Below are positions 1 through 5,575 of a stretch of 7,560 nt of DNA, in pieces. The stretch is from Polaromonas sp. GTDB taxonomy: Bacteria; Pseudomonadota; Gammaproteobacteria; Burkholderiales; Burkholderiaceae_C. A model generated the notes under the pieces. It was given only the letters and a program-made list of their open reading frames with translations. It had not been told where the DNA came from and searched no databases. The position numbers and the translations under genes were made by a program. The stretch's first letter is position 1, and every line of letters begins with the position of its first letter. The stretch lies in NCBI GenBank assembly GCA_023259235.1, contig JAHFQQ010000172.1, positions 1 to 7,560 on the forward strand, given 5' to 3'.

Positions 1-800
1 AAGGCGAGCAGCTTGGCGACATTGACCACACCCACCACATCGTCCAGGCTGCCGCGGCATACCGGGTACCACGAATGGCCGGTAGCCCCCGCCTTGTCGA
101 TGGCCTTGGCAACCGTATCGGCCGCATCAAGCCATTCAATATCTGCGCGCGGCAGCATCAGGGAGGTCAGCAAGCGGTCGTCGAGCAGAAAAACGTTCTG
201 CACCATCCGGTGCTCGTGCTCTTCGATCAGGCCGGCGTCGCGCCCTTCTTCCAGGCTGGCGGCAATTTCTTCCTCGGTGACTGCCCGGCTGGCATCATTG
301 TCAACGCGCAAGAGTTTAAGCACCGCATGGGTGCTGACCGAAAGCAGCTTGACAAAAGGCTTGGCGATGATGGCAACCCCCATCATGGGCCGCGACACCA
401 GTCGCGACACGGTTTCAGGGTAGAGCTGACCAATGCGCTTGGGCACCAGTTCGCCAAACACTATGGTGATGAAGGTAATTGCCGTCACCACCAGCGCCGT
501 GGCGGTGATGTCGGCGGCACGAAGCGAAGCGCCCAGCGCCTGGATCCACAGCGAGACCCCACTGCTGAAAGCCGCTTCGCCAATAATGCCGTTGAGCATC
601 CCGATGGAGGTAATGCCCACCTGCACCGACGACAGAAATTGCGTGGGGTTGTCAAGCAGGCCCAGGGCCGCTTGCGCGCCCTTGTCCCCCGATTCGGCCA
701 TCGCATTCAAGCGGGCCTTGCGGCTGGACGCGAGGGCCAGCTCCGACATGGCAAATACCCCGTTAAGCAGGGTCAAAAAAGCAATCAGCAGGAAGTCCAT
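1..800 (-). CDS. PaeA/YtfL-like DUF21-CBS membrane protein, partial (C-terminus outside window)
   Basis: The minus-strand frame is open from ATG at 798-800 to the left edge, giving 266 codons and no stop; the 3' end is missing. Residues 1-24 form a hydrophobic segment ending in MSELALASSRK, the usual opening of a DUF21 (CNNM) transmembrane domain. Further hydrophobic stretches lie around 55-75, 98-115 and 139-165, and FGELVPKR (115-122) is a hallmark of the domain. An acidic linker (175-197) leads into the first CBS domain, with MLPRADIEWLD at 215-225 and the strand GVVNVAKLL at 257-265. The linker and CBS wording resemble E. coli PaeA (YtfL), a putrescine/cadaverine exporter, more than CorC, but substrate cannot be read from sequence. 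An in-frame TGA nine codons upstream and no other start codon between fix the start. No Shine-Dalgarno is visible. Annotation pipelines often call this family 'hemolysin' or 'CorC/HlyC transporter'. Confidence 0.9.
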   Translation of the reverse strand, partial: MDFLLIAFLTLLNGVFAMSELALASSRKARLNAMAESGDKGAQAALGLLDNPTQFLSSVQVGITSIGMLNGIIGEAAFSSGVSLWIQALGASLRAADITATALVVTAITFITIVFGELVPKRIGQLYPETVSRLVSRPMMGVAIIAKPFVKLLSVSTHAVLKLLRVDNDASRAVTEEEIAASLEEGRDAGLIEEHEHRMVQNVFLLDDRLLTSLMLPRADIEWLDAADTVAKAIDKAGATGHSWYPVCRGSLDDVVGVVNVAKLLA

Positions 801-806
801 GAGTCC

Positions 807-811
807 GGAGG
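807..811 (+). promoter_or_regulatory. Probable ribosome binding site of apaH
   Basis: GGAGG matches the anti-Shine-Dalgarno well but sits 13 bp before the ATG at 825, longer than the usual 5-9 bp. It supports the start at 825 over the upstream in-frame codons. It lies in the 24-bp gap between two divergent start codons. Confidence 0.55.
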
Positions 812-824
812 CAGAATAAACACT

Positions 825-1673
825 ATGTCACTTTACTGTATCGGCGACCTGCAAGGTTGCAATGCGCCATTTCAGCGTCTGCTGGAGAAGATCGATTTTT
901 CCCCAAGCCGCGATACCCTGTACCTGTTGGGCGACCTGGCCAACCGCGGGCCGGACTCGCTCGGGGTGCTGCGCCGCCTGAGCACGCTGGGCGACGCAGC
1001 GCACTGCCTGCTCGGCAACCACGACCTGCACTTGCTCGCCCTGTGGCAAGGTGTGCACCGCCCTGGCCGCAGGGACACCGTGCAAGACGTGTTGCAAGCA
1101 CCGGATTGTCAGGTGCTGATGGACTGGTTGCGGCATCGTGCCATGGCCCTGCACCGTCACGGCTGGCTGATGGTGCATGCGGGCGTGCTGCCGCAATGGA
1201 GCGTGGCACAAACGCTGGCGCTGGCCGCTGAGGTGGAGCAGGCGCTGCGCGGACCTGATGTGAAAGATTTTTTGAGCGCCATGTATGGCAACACGCCCGG
1301 GCAATGGCACGACAGTCTTGAAGGCGCTGACCGGTTGCGCGTGATTGTGAATGCACTGACGCGCCTGCGCTTTTGCACGCCGCAAGGCGTGATGGAGTTC
1401 ACCAGCAGCGAAGGAGCCAGCGCCGCTCCGTCCGGCTATCTGCCGTGGTTTGAAGTGCCAGAACGCGCCACCCGAGGTACGCCCATGGCGTTCGGGCATT
1501 GGTCCACCCTGGCCACCGACGCGCACAGAGCCACCGGCTTGCGTCACAACACCCTGCCGCTGGACACCGGCTGTGTCTGGGGCGGCTGCCTGAGCGCTGC
1601 CCGGCTGGGCGCCGCGGCCGGTAAATTTGAACTGATCACGGTAAAGTGCGAACAGGCGCAAAAACCGGCTTGA
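825..1673 (+). CDS. apaH: Symmetrical bis(5'-nucleosyl)-tetraphosphatase (Ap4A hydrolase)
   Basis: The 282-residue product is a calcineurin-type metallophosphoesterase that hydrolyses diadenosine tetraphosphate to two ADP in the cytoplasm, and matches the usual ApaH length. Visible motifs in order are GDLQGC (7-12), GDLANRGP (36-43), GNHDLHLL (64-71), HAGV (118-121), FGHW (223-226) and LDTGCVWGG (246-254), all in the ApaH arrangement. E. coli ApaH has GDVHGC in the first motif; here Gln10 replaces the His, a form I recall from Pseudomonas and other ApaH proteins, so activity is not in doubt on this ground alone. The frame is open far upstream (to 75), but that part is antisense to the DUF21-CBS gene. 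The family N-terminus begins at 825, preceded by GGAGG at 807-811, 13 bp away, which is rather distant. The gene is divergent from the DUF21-CBS gene and convergent with rhlE. Confidence 0.96.
   Translation: MSLYCIGDLQGCNAPFQRLLEKIDFSPSRDTLYLLGDLANRGPDSLGVLRRLSTLGDAAHCLLGNHDLHLLALWQGVHRPGRRDTVQDVLQAPDCQVLMDWLRHRAMALHRHGWLMVHAGVLPQWSVAQTLALAAEVEQALRGPDVKDFLSAMYGNTPGQWHDSLEGADRLRVIVNALTRLRFCTPQGVMEFTSSEGASAAPSGYLPWFEVPERATRGTPMAFGHWSTLATDAHRATGLRHNTLPLDTGCVWGGCLSAARLGAAAGKFELITVKCEQAQKPA
835..862 (-). promoter_or_regulatory. Candidate sigma-70 promoter for the DUF21-CBS gene, inside apaH
   Basis: Read on the minus strand, TTGCAA (857-862) and TACAGT (835-840) are separated by 16 bp. Each matches its sigma-70 consensus hexamer at four of six positions. 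The -10 ends 34 bp before the ATG at 800. It lies wholly within the first codons of the divergent apaH gene, as any promoter here must because the gap between the genes is only 24 bp. Such matches occur by chance, so this is a suggestion. Confidence 0.3.
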
Positions 1674-1682
1674 AGAGACCGG
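1660..1682 (-). terminator. Weak candidate terminator of rhlE, overlapping the 3' end of apaH
   Basis: On the minus strand CCGGT (1682-1678) can pair with GCCGG (1669-1665), a five-pair stem with one G-T pair. It is followed at once by five T (1664-1660). It lies just past the rhlE stop, the right place for a terminator, but the stem is short. An overlapping plus-strand dyad, AGACCGG (1676-1682) with CTGGTCT (1702-1708), could form at the end of apaH; its nearest T-run (1727-1733) is too far away to make an intrinsic terminator. Confidence 0.3.
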
Positions 1683-1694
1683 AAAACCCCGCCT

Positions 1695-3164
1695 TCAGTG
1701 ACTGGTCTGGAACAGTGCAGCGACTCTTTTTTTGGACTTGATATTGGCGGACACGCCACTGCGGACAGGGCCTGACTTGGCTGCCGCCTCCCAGGCCGGT
1801 TGCGCTTGCACGGCGGTGCTGGGCTCATAAGGCTGGTCAAAAAATGGGTCACGGGACTTGGCTGGCTGACGCTGCGGCGTGTACTCGCGGCGTTCACGCG
1901 GCTCACGCCGTTCACGCGGCGCATGGGCGGCAAGCCGCTCGCCGCCGTCTGCCCCCTCGCCTTCGCGGTACATGCGGCGTCCGTCATTGATGCGCCCCTG
2001 CTCCTTGATGCGGGGGCCATCCTCGTCAAACTCGATGGGCTCGAGTTCGATTCTGGTGTTCAACAGCTTTTCGATATCGACCACCAGGCGGTTGTCGCTG
2101 CTCGCCACAAAACTCACGGCCAGCCCCTCCGCCCCGGCCCGGCCGGTACGCCCGATGCGATGGATGTAGTCTTCGGCATTGAAGGGCACGTCAAAATTGA
2201 ACACCGCCGGCACATCCTTGATATCAAGGCCGCGGGCGGCCACGTCGGTACAGACCAGCAGATCGACCTCGCCGCTTTTGAAGGCCTCGAGAGCCTTCAG
2301 GCGCTCATCCTGGCTCTTGTCGCCATGCAGCGCCGTGGTCTTGAGGCCTTCGCGTTCCAGCGAGCGGGCCAGTCGCGCGCAACCCAGTTTGCTGTTGACA
2401 AATACAAAGGCCTGCTTCATGCCGCGCTGGCGCAGTATCTGGTGCAGCGCGCGGCGCTTGTCATCAGGACTCACGCTGTAGAAATGCTGCTCCACCGTCG
2501 ACGCCGCGGCGTTGGAACGCGCCACCTCAATCGTTACCGGGTCTTGCAGGTAGCTCGACGCCAGCCGCTTTATTTCAGGCGAAAAGGTGGCTGAAAACAG
2601 CAGCGTGATGCGCTGCTTGGGCAAATAACTCAGAATGCGCTGCAAGTCGGGCAGAAAACCGATATCGAGCATGCGGTCGGCCTCGTCGAGCACCACATAC
2701 TCGACCTGATTGAGCACAGTATTCTTGGCCTCGATATGGTCCAGCAAGCGCCCCGGCGTGGCCACCAGCACCTCGACACCTTTTTTGAGTTCGAGCGTTT
2801 GCGGTTTCATGTCCATGCCGCCAAACACCACCATGCTGCGCAGGTTGGTGTACTTGGCGTAGAGTTTGACCTGCTCGGCCACCTGAACAGCCAGCTCACG
2901 CGTGGGCAGCAGCACCAGCGCACGTACCGGATGGCGCGCCGGCGAAGTCGAAGCGTTCTCGTGCTGCAGCATGCGCTGCAGCAGGGGTAGCGTGAAAGCA
3001 GCGGTTTTGCCGGTGCCGGTCTGCGCGGCGCCCATCACGTCCTTGCCCTGCAGAACCACCGGAATGGCCTGCTCCTGGATCGGTGTCATGGATTCGTAGC
3101 CCATGTCGGCTACGGCCCGGGCCAGCGGTTCAGCCAGCGAAAGGTTCGAAAAGGAAGATGTCAT
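1695..3164 (-). CDS. rhlE: DEAD-box ATP-dependent RNA helicase RhlE
   Basis: The 489-residue protein carries the full DEAD-box motif set: Q motif with F5 and TPIQ (27-30), motif I AQTGTGKT (47-54), Ia PTRELA (87-92), Ib TPGR (136-139), II DEAD (160-163), III SAT (191-193), V ARGLDI (310-315) and VI HRIGRTGR (335-342). The two RecA-like domains end near residue 380. A basic, low-complexity tail follows, with a tandem PRERRE repeat (416-427) and an ending IKSKKRVAALF of the kind seen in RhlE rather than RhlB, SrmB or DeaD. It unwinds short RNA duplexes and is expected to act in ribosome assembly, RNA turnover and cold adaptation. The ATG at 3162-3164 directly precedes the Q-motif region; the Shine-Dalgarno is weak (ACAGG). 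It is convergent with apaH and lies downstream of the ypfJ-like gene on the same strand, 164 bp apart, so probably has its own promoter. Confidence 0.95.
   Translation of the reverse strand: MTSSFSNLSLAEPLARAVADMGYESMTPIQEQAIPVVLQGKDVMGAAQTGTGKTAAFTLPLLQRMLQHENASTSPARHPVRALVLLPTRELAVQVAEQVKLYAKYTNLRSMVVFGGMDMKPQTLELKKGVEVLVATPGRLLDHIEAKNTVLNQVEYVVLDEADRMLDIGFLPDLQRILSYLPKQRITLLFSATFSPEIKRLASSYLQDPVTIEVARSNAAASTVEQHFYSVSPDDKRRALHQILRQRGMKQAFVFVNSKLGCARLARSLEREGLKTTALHGDKSQDERLKALEAFKSGEVDLLVCTDVAARGLDIKDVPAVFNFDVPFNAEDYIHRIGRTGRAGAEGLAVSFVASSDNRLVVDIEKLLNTRIELEPIEFDEDGPRIKEQGRINDGRRMYREGEGADGGERLAAHAPRERREPRERREYTPQRQPAKSRDPFFDQPYEPSTAVQAQPAWEAAAKSGPVRSGVSANIKSKKRVAALFQTSH
1891..1920. repeat. 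12-bp direct repeat within rhlE (PRERRE duplication)
   Basis: CGTTCACGCGGC occurs at 1891-1902 and again at 1909-1920, exactly 18 bp apart, so six codons are duplicated. On the coding (minus) strand this gives two adjacent PRERRE units at residues 416-427 in the disordered basic tail of RhlE. An in-frame slippage or duplication event is the simplest origin. Confidence 0.8.
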
Positions 3165-3328
3165 TTAGCCTGTAATTGTCGCACTTTGAGCGAACTGATT
3201 CATTTTGCGGCTCAAGGCAGCGCTCAAGCGACCAGGGCGCCCGCGCGCCCCGGAATTCAAAGAGACGCTATCGCTATAGTAATAATAGCTGACCGTGCCC
3301 GTACCGTATGGGCAAAATTCAGATTATC
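3165..3328. other. Intergenic region between ypfJ-like gene and rhlE, rich in dyads (probable rhlE leader)
   Basis: No coding sequence is supported here. Reading from the ypfJ-like stop toward rhlE there is a dyad TGCCCGTA/TATGGGCA with a 3-base loop (3296-3314), an AT-rich dyad GCTAT/ATAGC (3273-3289), a GC-only dyad GGGCGC/GCGCCC with a 4-base loop (3235-3250), and three copies of TTGAGC or its complement (3186-3191, 3210-3215, 3222-3227). The AT-rich segment 3276-3288 could supply a -10 for rhlE (TATTAT or TACTAT on the minus strand), but I see no matching -35 at 16-18 bp. The dyad next to the ypfJ-like stop has no T-run after it. Confidence 0.5.
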
Positions 3329-4201
3329 CTATAGATTTCTGGCGCCAAAGGTGTCACAGGCCTGGATGCTGCCGCCTTTCAGGCCCGCATCAAACCAGCG
3401 TTGTCGCTGGGCGCTGGTTCCATGGGTAAAGCTCTCGGGCACCACCGCGCCACCGCTTGACCGCTGCAGGGCGTCATCGCCGATTTTGGCGGCCGCATTC
3501 ATGGCTGATTCCACGTCCCCGCCCTCCAGGATATGGCGGGACTGGTCCGCTTTATGAGCCCACACGCCGGCAAAGCAATCGGCCTGCAGTTCAAGCCGCA
3601 CGCTCAGTGCGTTGTACTCGACCCGGCTGACCCGGCCGCGCATCTGGTCCATCTTGGCGCTGATGCCCAGCAGATTCTGCACATGATGACCCACCTCGTG
3701 AGCAATCACATAAGCCTGGGCAAATTCACCAGGCGCACCGAGGCGATTTTTGAGGGTTTCGTAAAACCCGAGGTCGATGTACACCTTTTGGTCGGCAGGG
3801 CAGTAAAACGGTCCCATGGCGGCTTGCCCCTGGCCGCAGGTGGTTTGCGTCGTCCCCCGGAACAGCACCAGGTGCGGCTCCGTGTAAGTGCCGCCGGCCT
3901 TGACAAAGACGTCTTTCCAGACATCTTCGGTATCGGCCAGCACCGTGGAGACGAAGGCGGCCATGCGGTCATCGGCCGGCGGCCGGTGCGCAGGGGCCTG
4001 CTGTACCTGCGACGGCTGCGACCCGCCGCTCAGAAGGCCCAGTATCGTGATCGGGTTGATGCCGAAAATCCACCCCCCTATCAGCGCCACCACAATGGTG
4101 CCAATTCCAATGCTGCGGCCGCCCAGCAACCCGCCACCGCCGCCTGCGTCATCACGCCGGTCTTCCACATTGTCGGATTCCCGATTACCTTCCCATTTCA
4201 T
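3329..4201 (-). CDS. YpfJ-family membrane-anchored zinc metallopeptidase
   Basis: The 290-residue product fits the neutral zinc metallopeptidase family typified by E. coli YpfJ (KPN_02809 family), which is widespread but of unknown substrate. A charged N-terminus begins MKWEGNRESDN, as is common for the family, then a Gly-rich stretch (19-28) and a single hydrophobic segment at about 31-57, which should anchor it in the inner membrane. A Pro/Gln-rich linker (61-76) leads to the catalytic domain. The zinc site is HEVGHH (168-173), with the third ligand probably in LELQADCF (203-210). Cys122 and Cys134 flank the conserved GPFYCP-type segment and may form a disulfide if the domain is periplasmic. 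AGGA lies about nine bases before the ATG at 4199-4201. The gene is divergent from the DUF3460 gene. No partner gene indicates its role. Confidence 0.9.
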   Translation of the reverse strand: MKWEGNRESDNVEDRRDDAGGGGGLLGGRSIGIGTIVVALIGGWIFGINPITILGLLSGGSQPSQVQQAPAHRPPADDRMAAFVSTVLADTEDVWKDVFVKAGGTYTEPHLVLFRGTTQTTCGQGQAAMGPFYCPADQKVYIDLGFYETLKNRLGAPGEFAQAYVIAHEVGHHVQNLLGISAKMDQMRGRVSRVEYNALSVRLELQADCFAGVWAHKADQSRHILEGGDVESAMNAAAKIGDDALQRSSGGAVVPESFTHGTSAQRQRWFDAGLKGGSIQACDTFGARNL

Positions 4202-4386
4202 GGCTGATTTCCTGTTGTGGATGTGAGGCTAGCCTTGACTTGGGCGGCCTTGTGGCTCTGTTCGGCACCGCCGCAAGCTTTAACTTTACTCGAAAGTCCC
4301 AAAGCACGCCGGCAGACGTCACAATGGATCATATGCCAGTAGCCGGTAAAATCGGTCCGTTACACATTTCAGGCAAGTCAAACCCC
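4202..4386. other. Divergent intergenic region (ypfJ-like / DUF3460 gene)
   Basis: This 185-bp stretch must carry promoters for both flanking genes. In the frame of the DUF3460 gene it is open back to an ATG at 4240, but those 49 upstream residues do not look like the family and are not annotated as coding. A TAAAAT (4347-4352) would make a fair -10 for the plus strand, 34 bp before the ATG, but the best -35 at 16-17 bp matches only three of six bases. I found no clear operator or leftward promoter. Confidence 0.5.
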
Positions 4387-4608
4387 ATGTCCTTCTTTCG
4401 CCGCCCCGACTACAACTCCGAAGCCACCAAATTCATAGCCCAGCTCAAGACTGCCAAGCCCACGCTGGAAGCCGAGCAGCGGGCCGGCCGTGCCCTGCTC
4501 TGGGACAAATCCCTGAACCGCGCCATTCAGGCCGAGTACCGCGAAGCCCGCGTCGCGCAAGAACCCTATGTGTACTATGACAACTACCGCCAGGACCGCC
4601 ACGAATAA
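4387..4608 (+). CDS. DUF3460 family small protein, function unknown
   Basis: This 73-residue protein begins MSFFRRPDYNSEATKFIAQL and contains PTLEAEQRAGRALLWDK (25-41), the core I recognise from DUF3460, a small family known to me from betaproteobacteria and often found next to scpA. It is hydrophilic and probably helical and cytoplasmic, with no signal peptide, membrane segment or cysteine; the end (60-73) is rich in Tyr, Asp and Arg. The frame is open upstream to an ATG at 4240, but family members start just before the F..PDY segment, so the ATG at 4387 is preferred. AGG at 4371-4373 is a weak, distant ribosome site. A terminator follows directly, so it is probably a single-gene transcript despite facing scpA. 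No function is known to me. Confidence 0.85.
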   Translation: MSFFRRPDYNSEATKFIAQLKTAKPTLEAEQRAGRALLWDKSLNRAIQAEYREARVAQEPYVYYDNYRQDRHE

Positions 4609-4618
4609 CATAAAAAAG

Positions 4619-4661
4619 GCTTCCGGTCCATTAAGAACGGGCCCGGAATGCTCTGTTTTTT
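4619..4661 (+). terminator. Rho-independent terminator of the DUF3460 gene
   Basis: TTCCGG (4621-4626) pairs with CCGGAA (4643-4648). The stem continues inward past one T-C mismatch with CC/GG (4628-4629 with 4640-4641) and outward with GC/GC around a bulged T4649. The loop is about ten bases. Six T (4656-4661) follow four bases after the stem, and an A-run (4612-4617) precedes it, so weak activity in the other direction is possible. It begins 11 bp after the stop codon, and implies a separate promoter for scpA in the remaining 41 bp or read-through. Confidence 0.65.
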
Positions 4662-4702
4662 GTAGTACTTCCTGATACGTTCCGGCTGCCGCCAGCGCCT
4701 TC

Positions 4703-5557
4703 ATGCCCCAAACTCCGTTTTCAGCTTCCGAGGCGCTACCGCCCGCGGCGGGGCAGGATTTGCCTGTGGTGGTTGACCAGGTCGCGCTGGCCCGTCTGTA
4801 TGGCGAGCCGCTGTTTGCGCTGCCACACGACCTGTACATCCCGCCTGATGCGCTGCAGGTGTTTCTGGAGGCGTTCGAGGGTCCGCTGGACTTGCTGCTC
4901 TACCTGATCCGCAGGCAAAATTTCAACATTCTTGATATTCCGATGGCAGCGGTAACGCGCCAGTACCTGGCCTATGTGGACGAGATCCGCGCCACCAACC
5001 TGGAACTGGCGGCCGAGTACCTGCTGATGGCCGCCATGCTGATCGAAATCAAGTCGCGCATGCTGCTGCCCCCGCGAAAGACAGCGCAAGGCCAGGAACC
5101 GGAAGACCCCAGGGCCGAACTGGTGCGCCGCCTGCTCGAATACGAGCAGATCAAGCTGGCTGCTCACCAGCTCAATGAAATGCCGCAATTGGGCCGTGAC
5201 TTCCTGCGCGCGCAGGTCTATGTGGAGCAATCGCTGCGGCCGCGCTTTCCTGATGTGAACGTGATCGACTTGCAGGATGCGTGGCGCGACATTGTGAAAC
5301 GCGCCAGGCTGGTGCAGCATCACGTCATCAACCGTGAAGAGCTCTCCGTGCGCGAGCACATGAGCATCGTGCTGCGCAAACTGCGAGGCCGCAAGTTTCT
5401 GGAATTCGGGGATTTGTTTGACGCCACGCGCGGCGTGCCGGTGCTGGTCGTCACTTTCATTGCGCTGCTCGAACTCTCAAAAGAAGGCCTGCTGGAAGTT
5501 ACCCAGGCCGAAGCCTATGCGCCGATTTACGTGCGCCTGGCGTACACCCCCACCTGA
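4703..5557 (+). CDS. scpA: Segregation and condensation protein A (kleisin of the SMC complex)
   Basis: The 284-residue product is the kleisin subunit that bridges the SMC ATPase heads and recruits ScpB, compacting and separating sister chromosomes on the nucleoid. The diagnostic N-terminal segment is FEGPLDLLLYLIRRQNFNIL (58-77), the SMC-neck-binding helical domain, followed by the helix around ATNLELAAEYLLMAAMLIEI. The central acidic part (about 128-190) is the ScpB-binding linker, and the end, from KFLEFGDLF through LLELSKEGLLEVTQ, is the winged-helix domain that contacts the SMC cap. The N-terminal lead of about 55 residues (ARLYGEPLFALPHDLYIP) is longer than in Bacillus ScpA but looks normal for Burkholderiales. 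No Shine-Dalgarno is visible before the ATG at 4703. nadB follows 18 bp downstream on the same strand. scpB and smc are not in the window. Confidence 0.95.
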   Translation: MPQTPFSASEALPPAAGQDLPVVVDQVALARLYGEPLFALPHDLYIPPDALQVFLEAFEGPLDLLLYLIRRQNFNILDIPMAAVTRQYLAYVDEIRATNLELAAEYLLMAAMLIEIKSRMLLPPRKTAQGQEPEDPRAELVRRLLEYEQIKLAAHQLNEMPQLGRDFLRAQVYVEQSLRPRFPDVNVIDLQDAWRDIVKRARLVQHHVINREELSVREHMSIVLRKLRGRKFLEFGDLFDATRGVPVLVVTFIALLELSKEGLLEVTQAEAYAPIYVRLAYTPT

Positions 5558-5575
5558 ACCTTTGATGGCCTTCCC

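Noticed and set aside
75..824. Long in-frame N-terminal extension of the apaH reading frame (to 532 codons)
   Set aside because: It is antisense to the well-supported DUF21-CBS gene; the ApaH family N-terminus and a GGAGG site place the start at 825.
828..1661. 277-codon open frame on the minus strand opposite apaH
   Set aside because: It is a shadow of apaH in GC-rich DNA, with no recognisable motif, while the plus strand has all ApaH motifs.
1727..1733. Run of seven T as part of an apaH terminator
   Set aside because: It lies about 19 bases beyond the nearest dyad and is explained by Lys codons near the end of rhlE on the other strand.
1800..2594. 264-codon open frame on the plus strand opposite rhlE
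   Set aside because: It is the antisense shadow of the DEAD-box helicase; the translation has no domain character.
3533..4207. 224-codon open frame on the plus strand opposite the ypfJ-like gene
   Set aside because: It is antisense to a gene with a clear HEVGHH zinc site; no motif of its own.
4324..4352. Candidate promoter for the DUF3460 gene with -10 TAAAAT at 4347-4352
   Set aside because: The -10 is good but the best -35 at 16-17 bp matches only two or three of six bases, too weak to list as a feature.
4240..4386. Upstream extension of the DUF3460 gene to ATG 4240
   Set aside because: The 49 extra residues do not resemble the family, and the region must contain promoters for two divergent genes.
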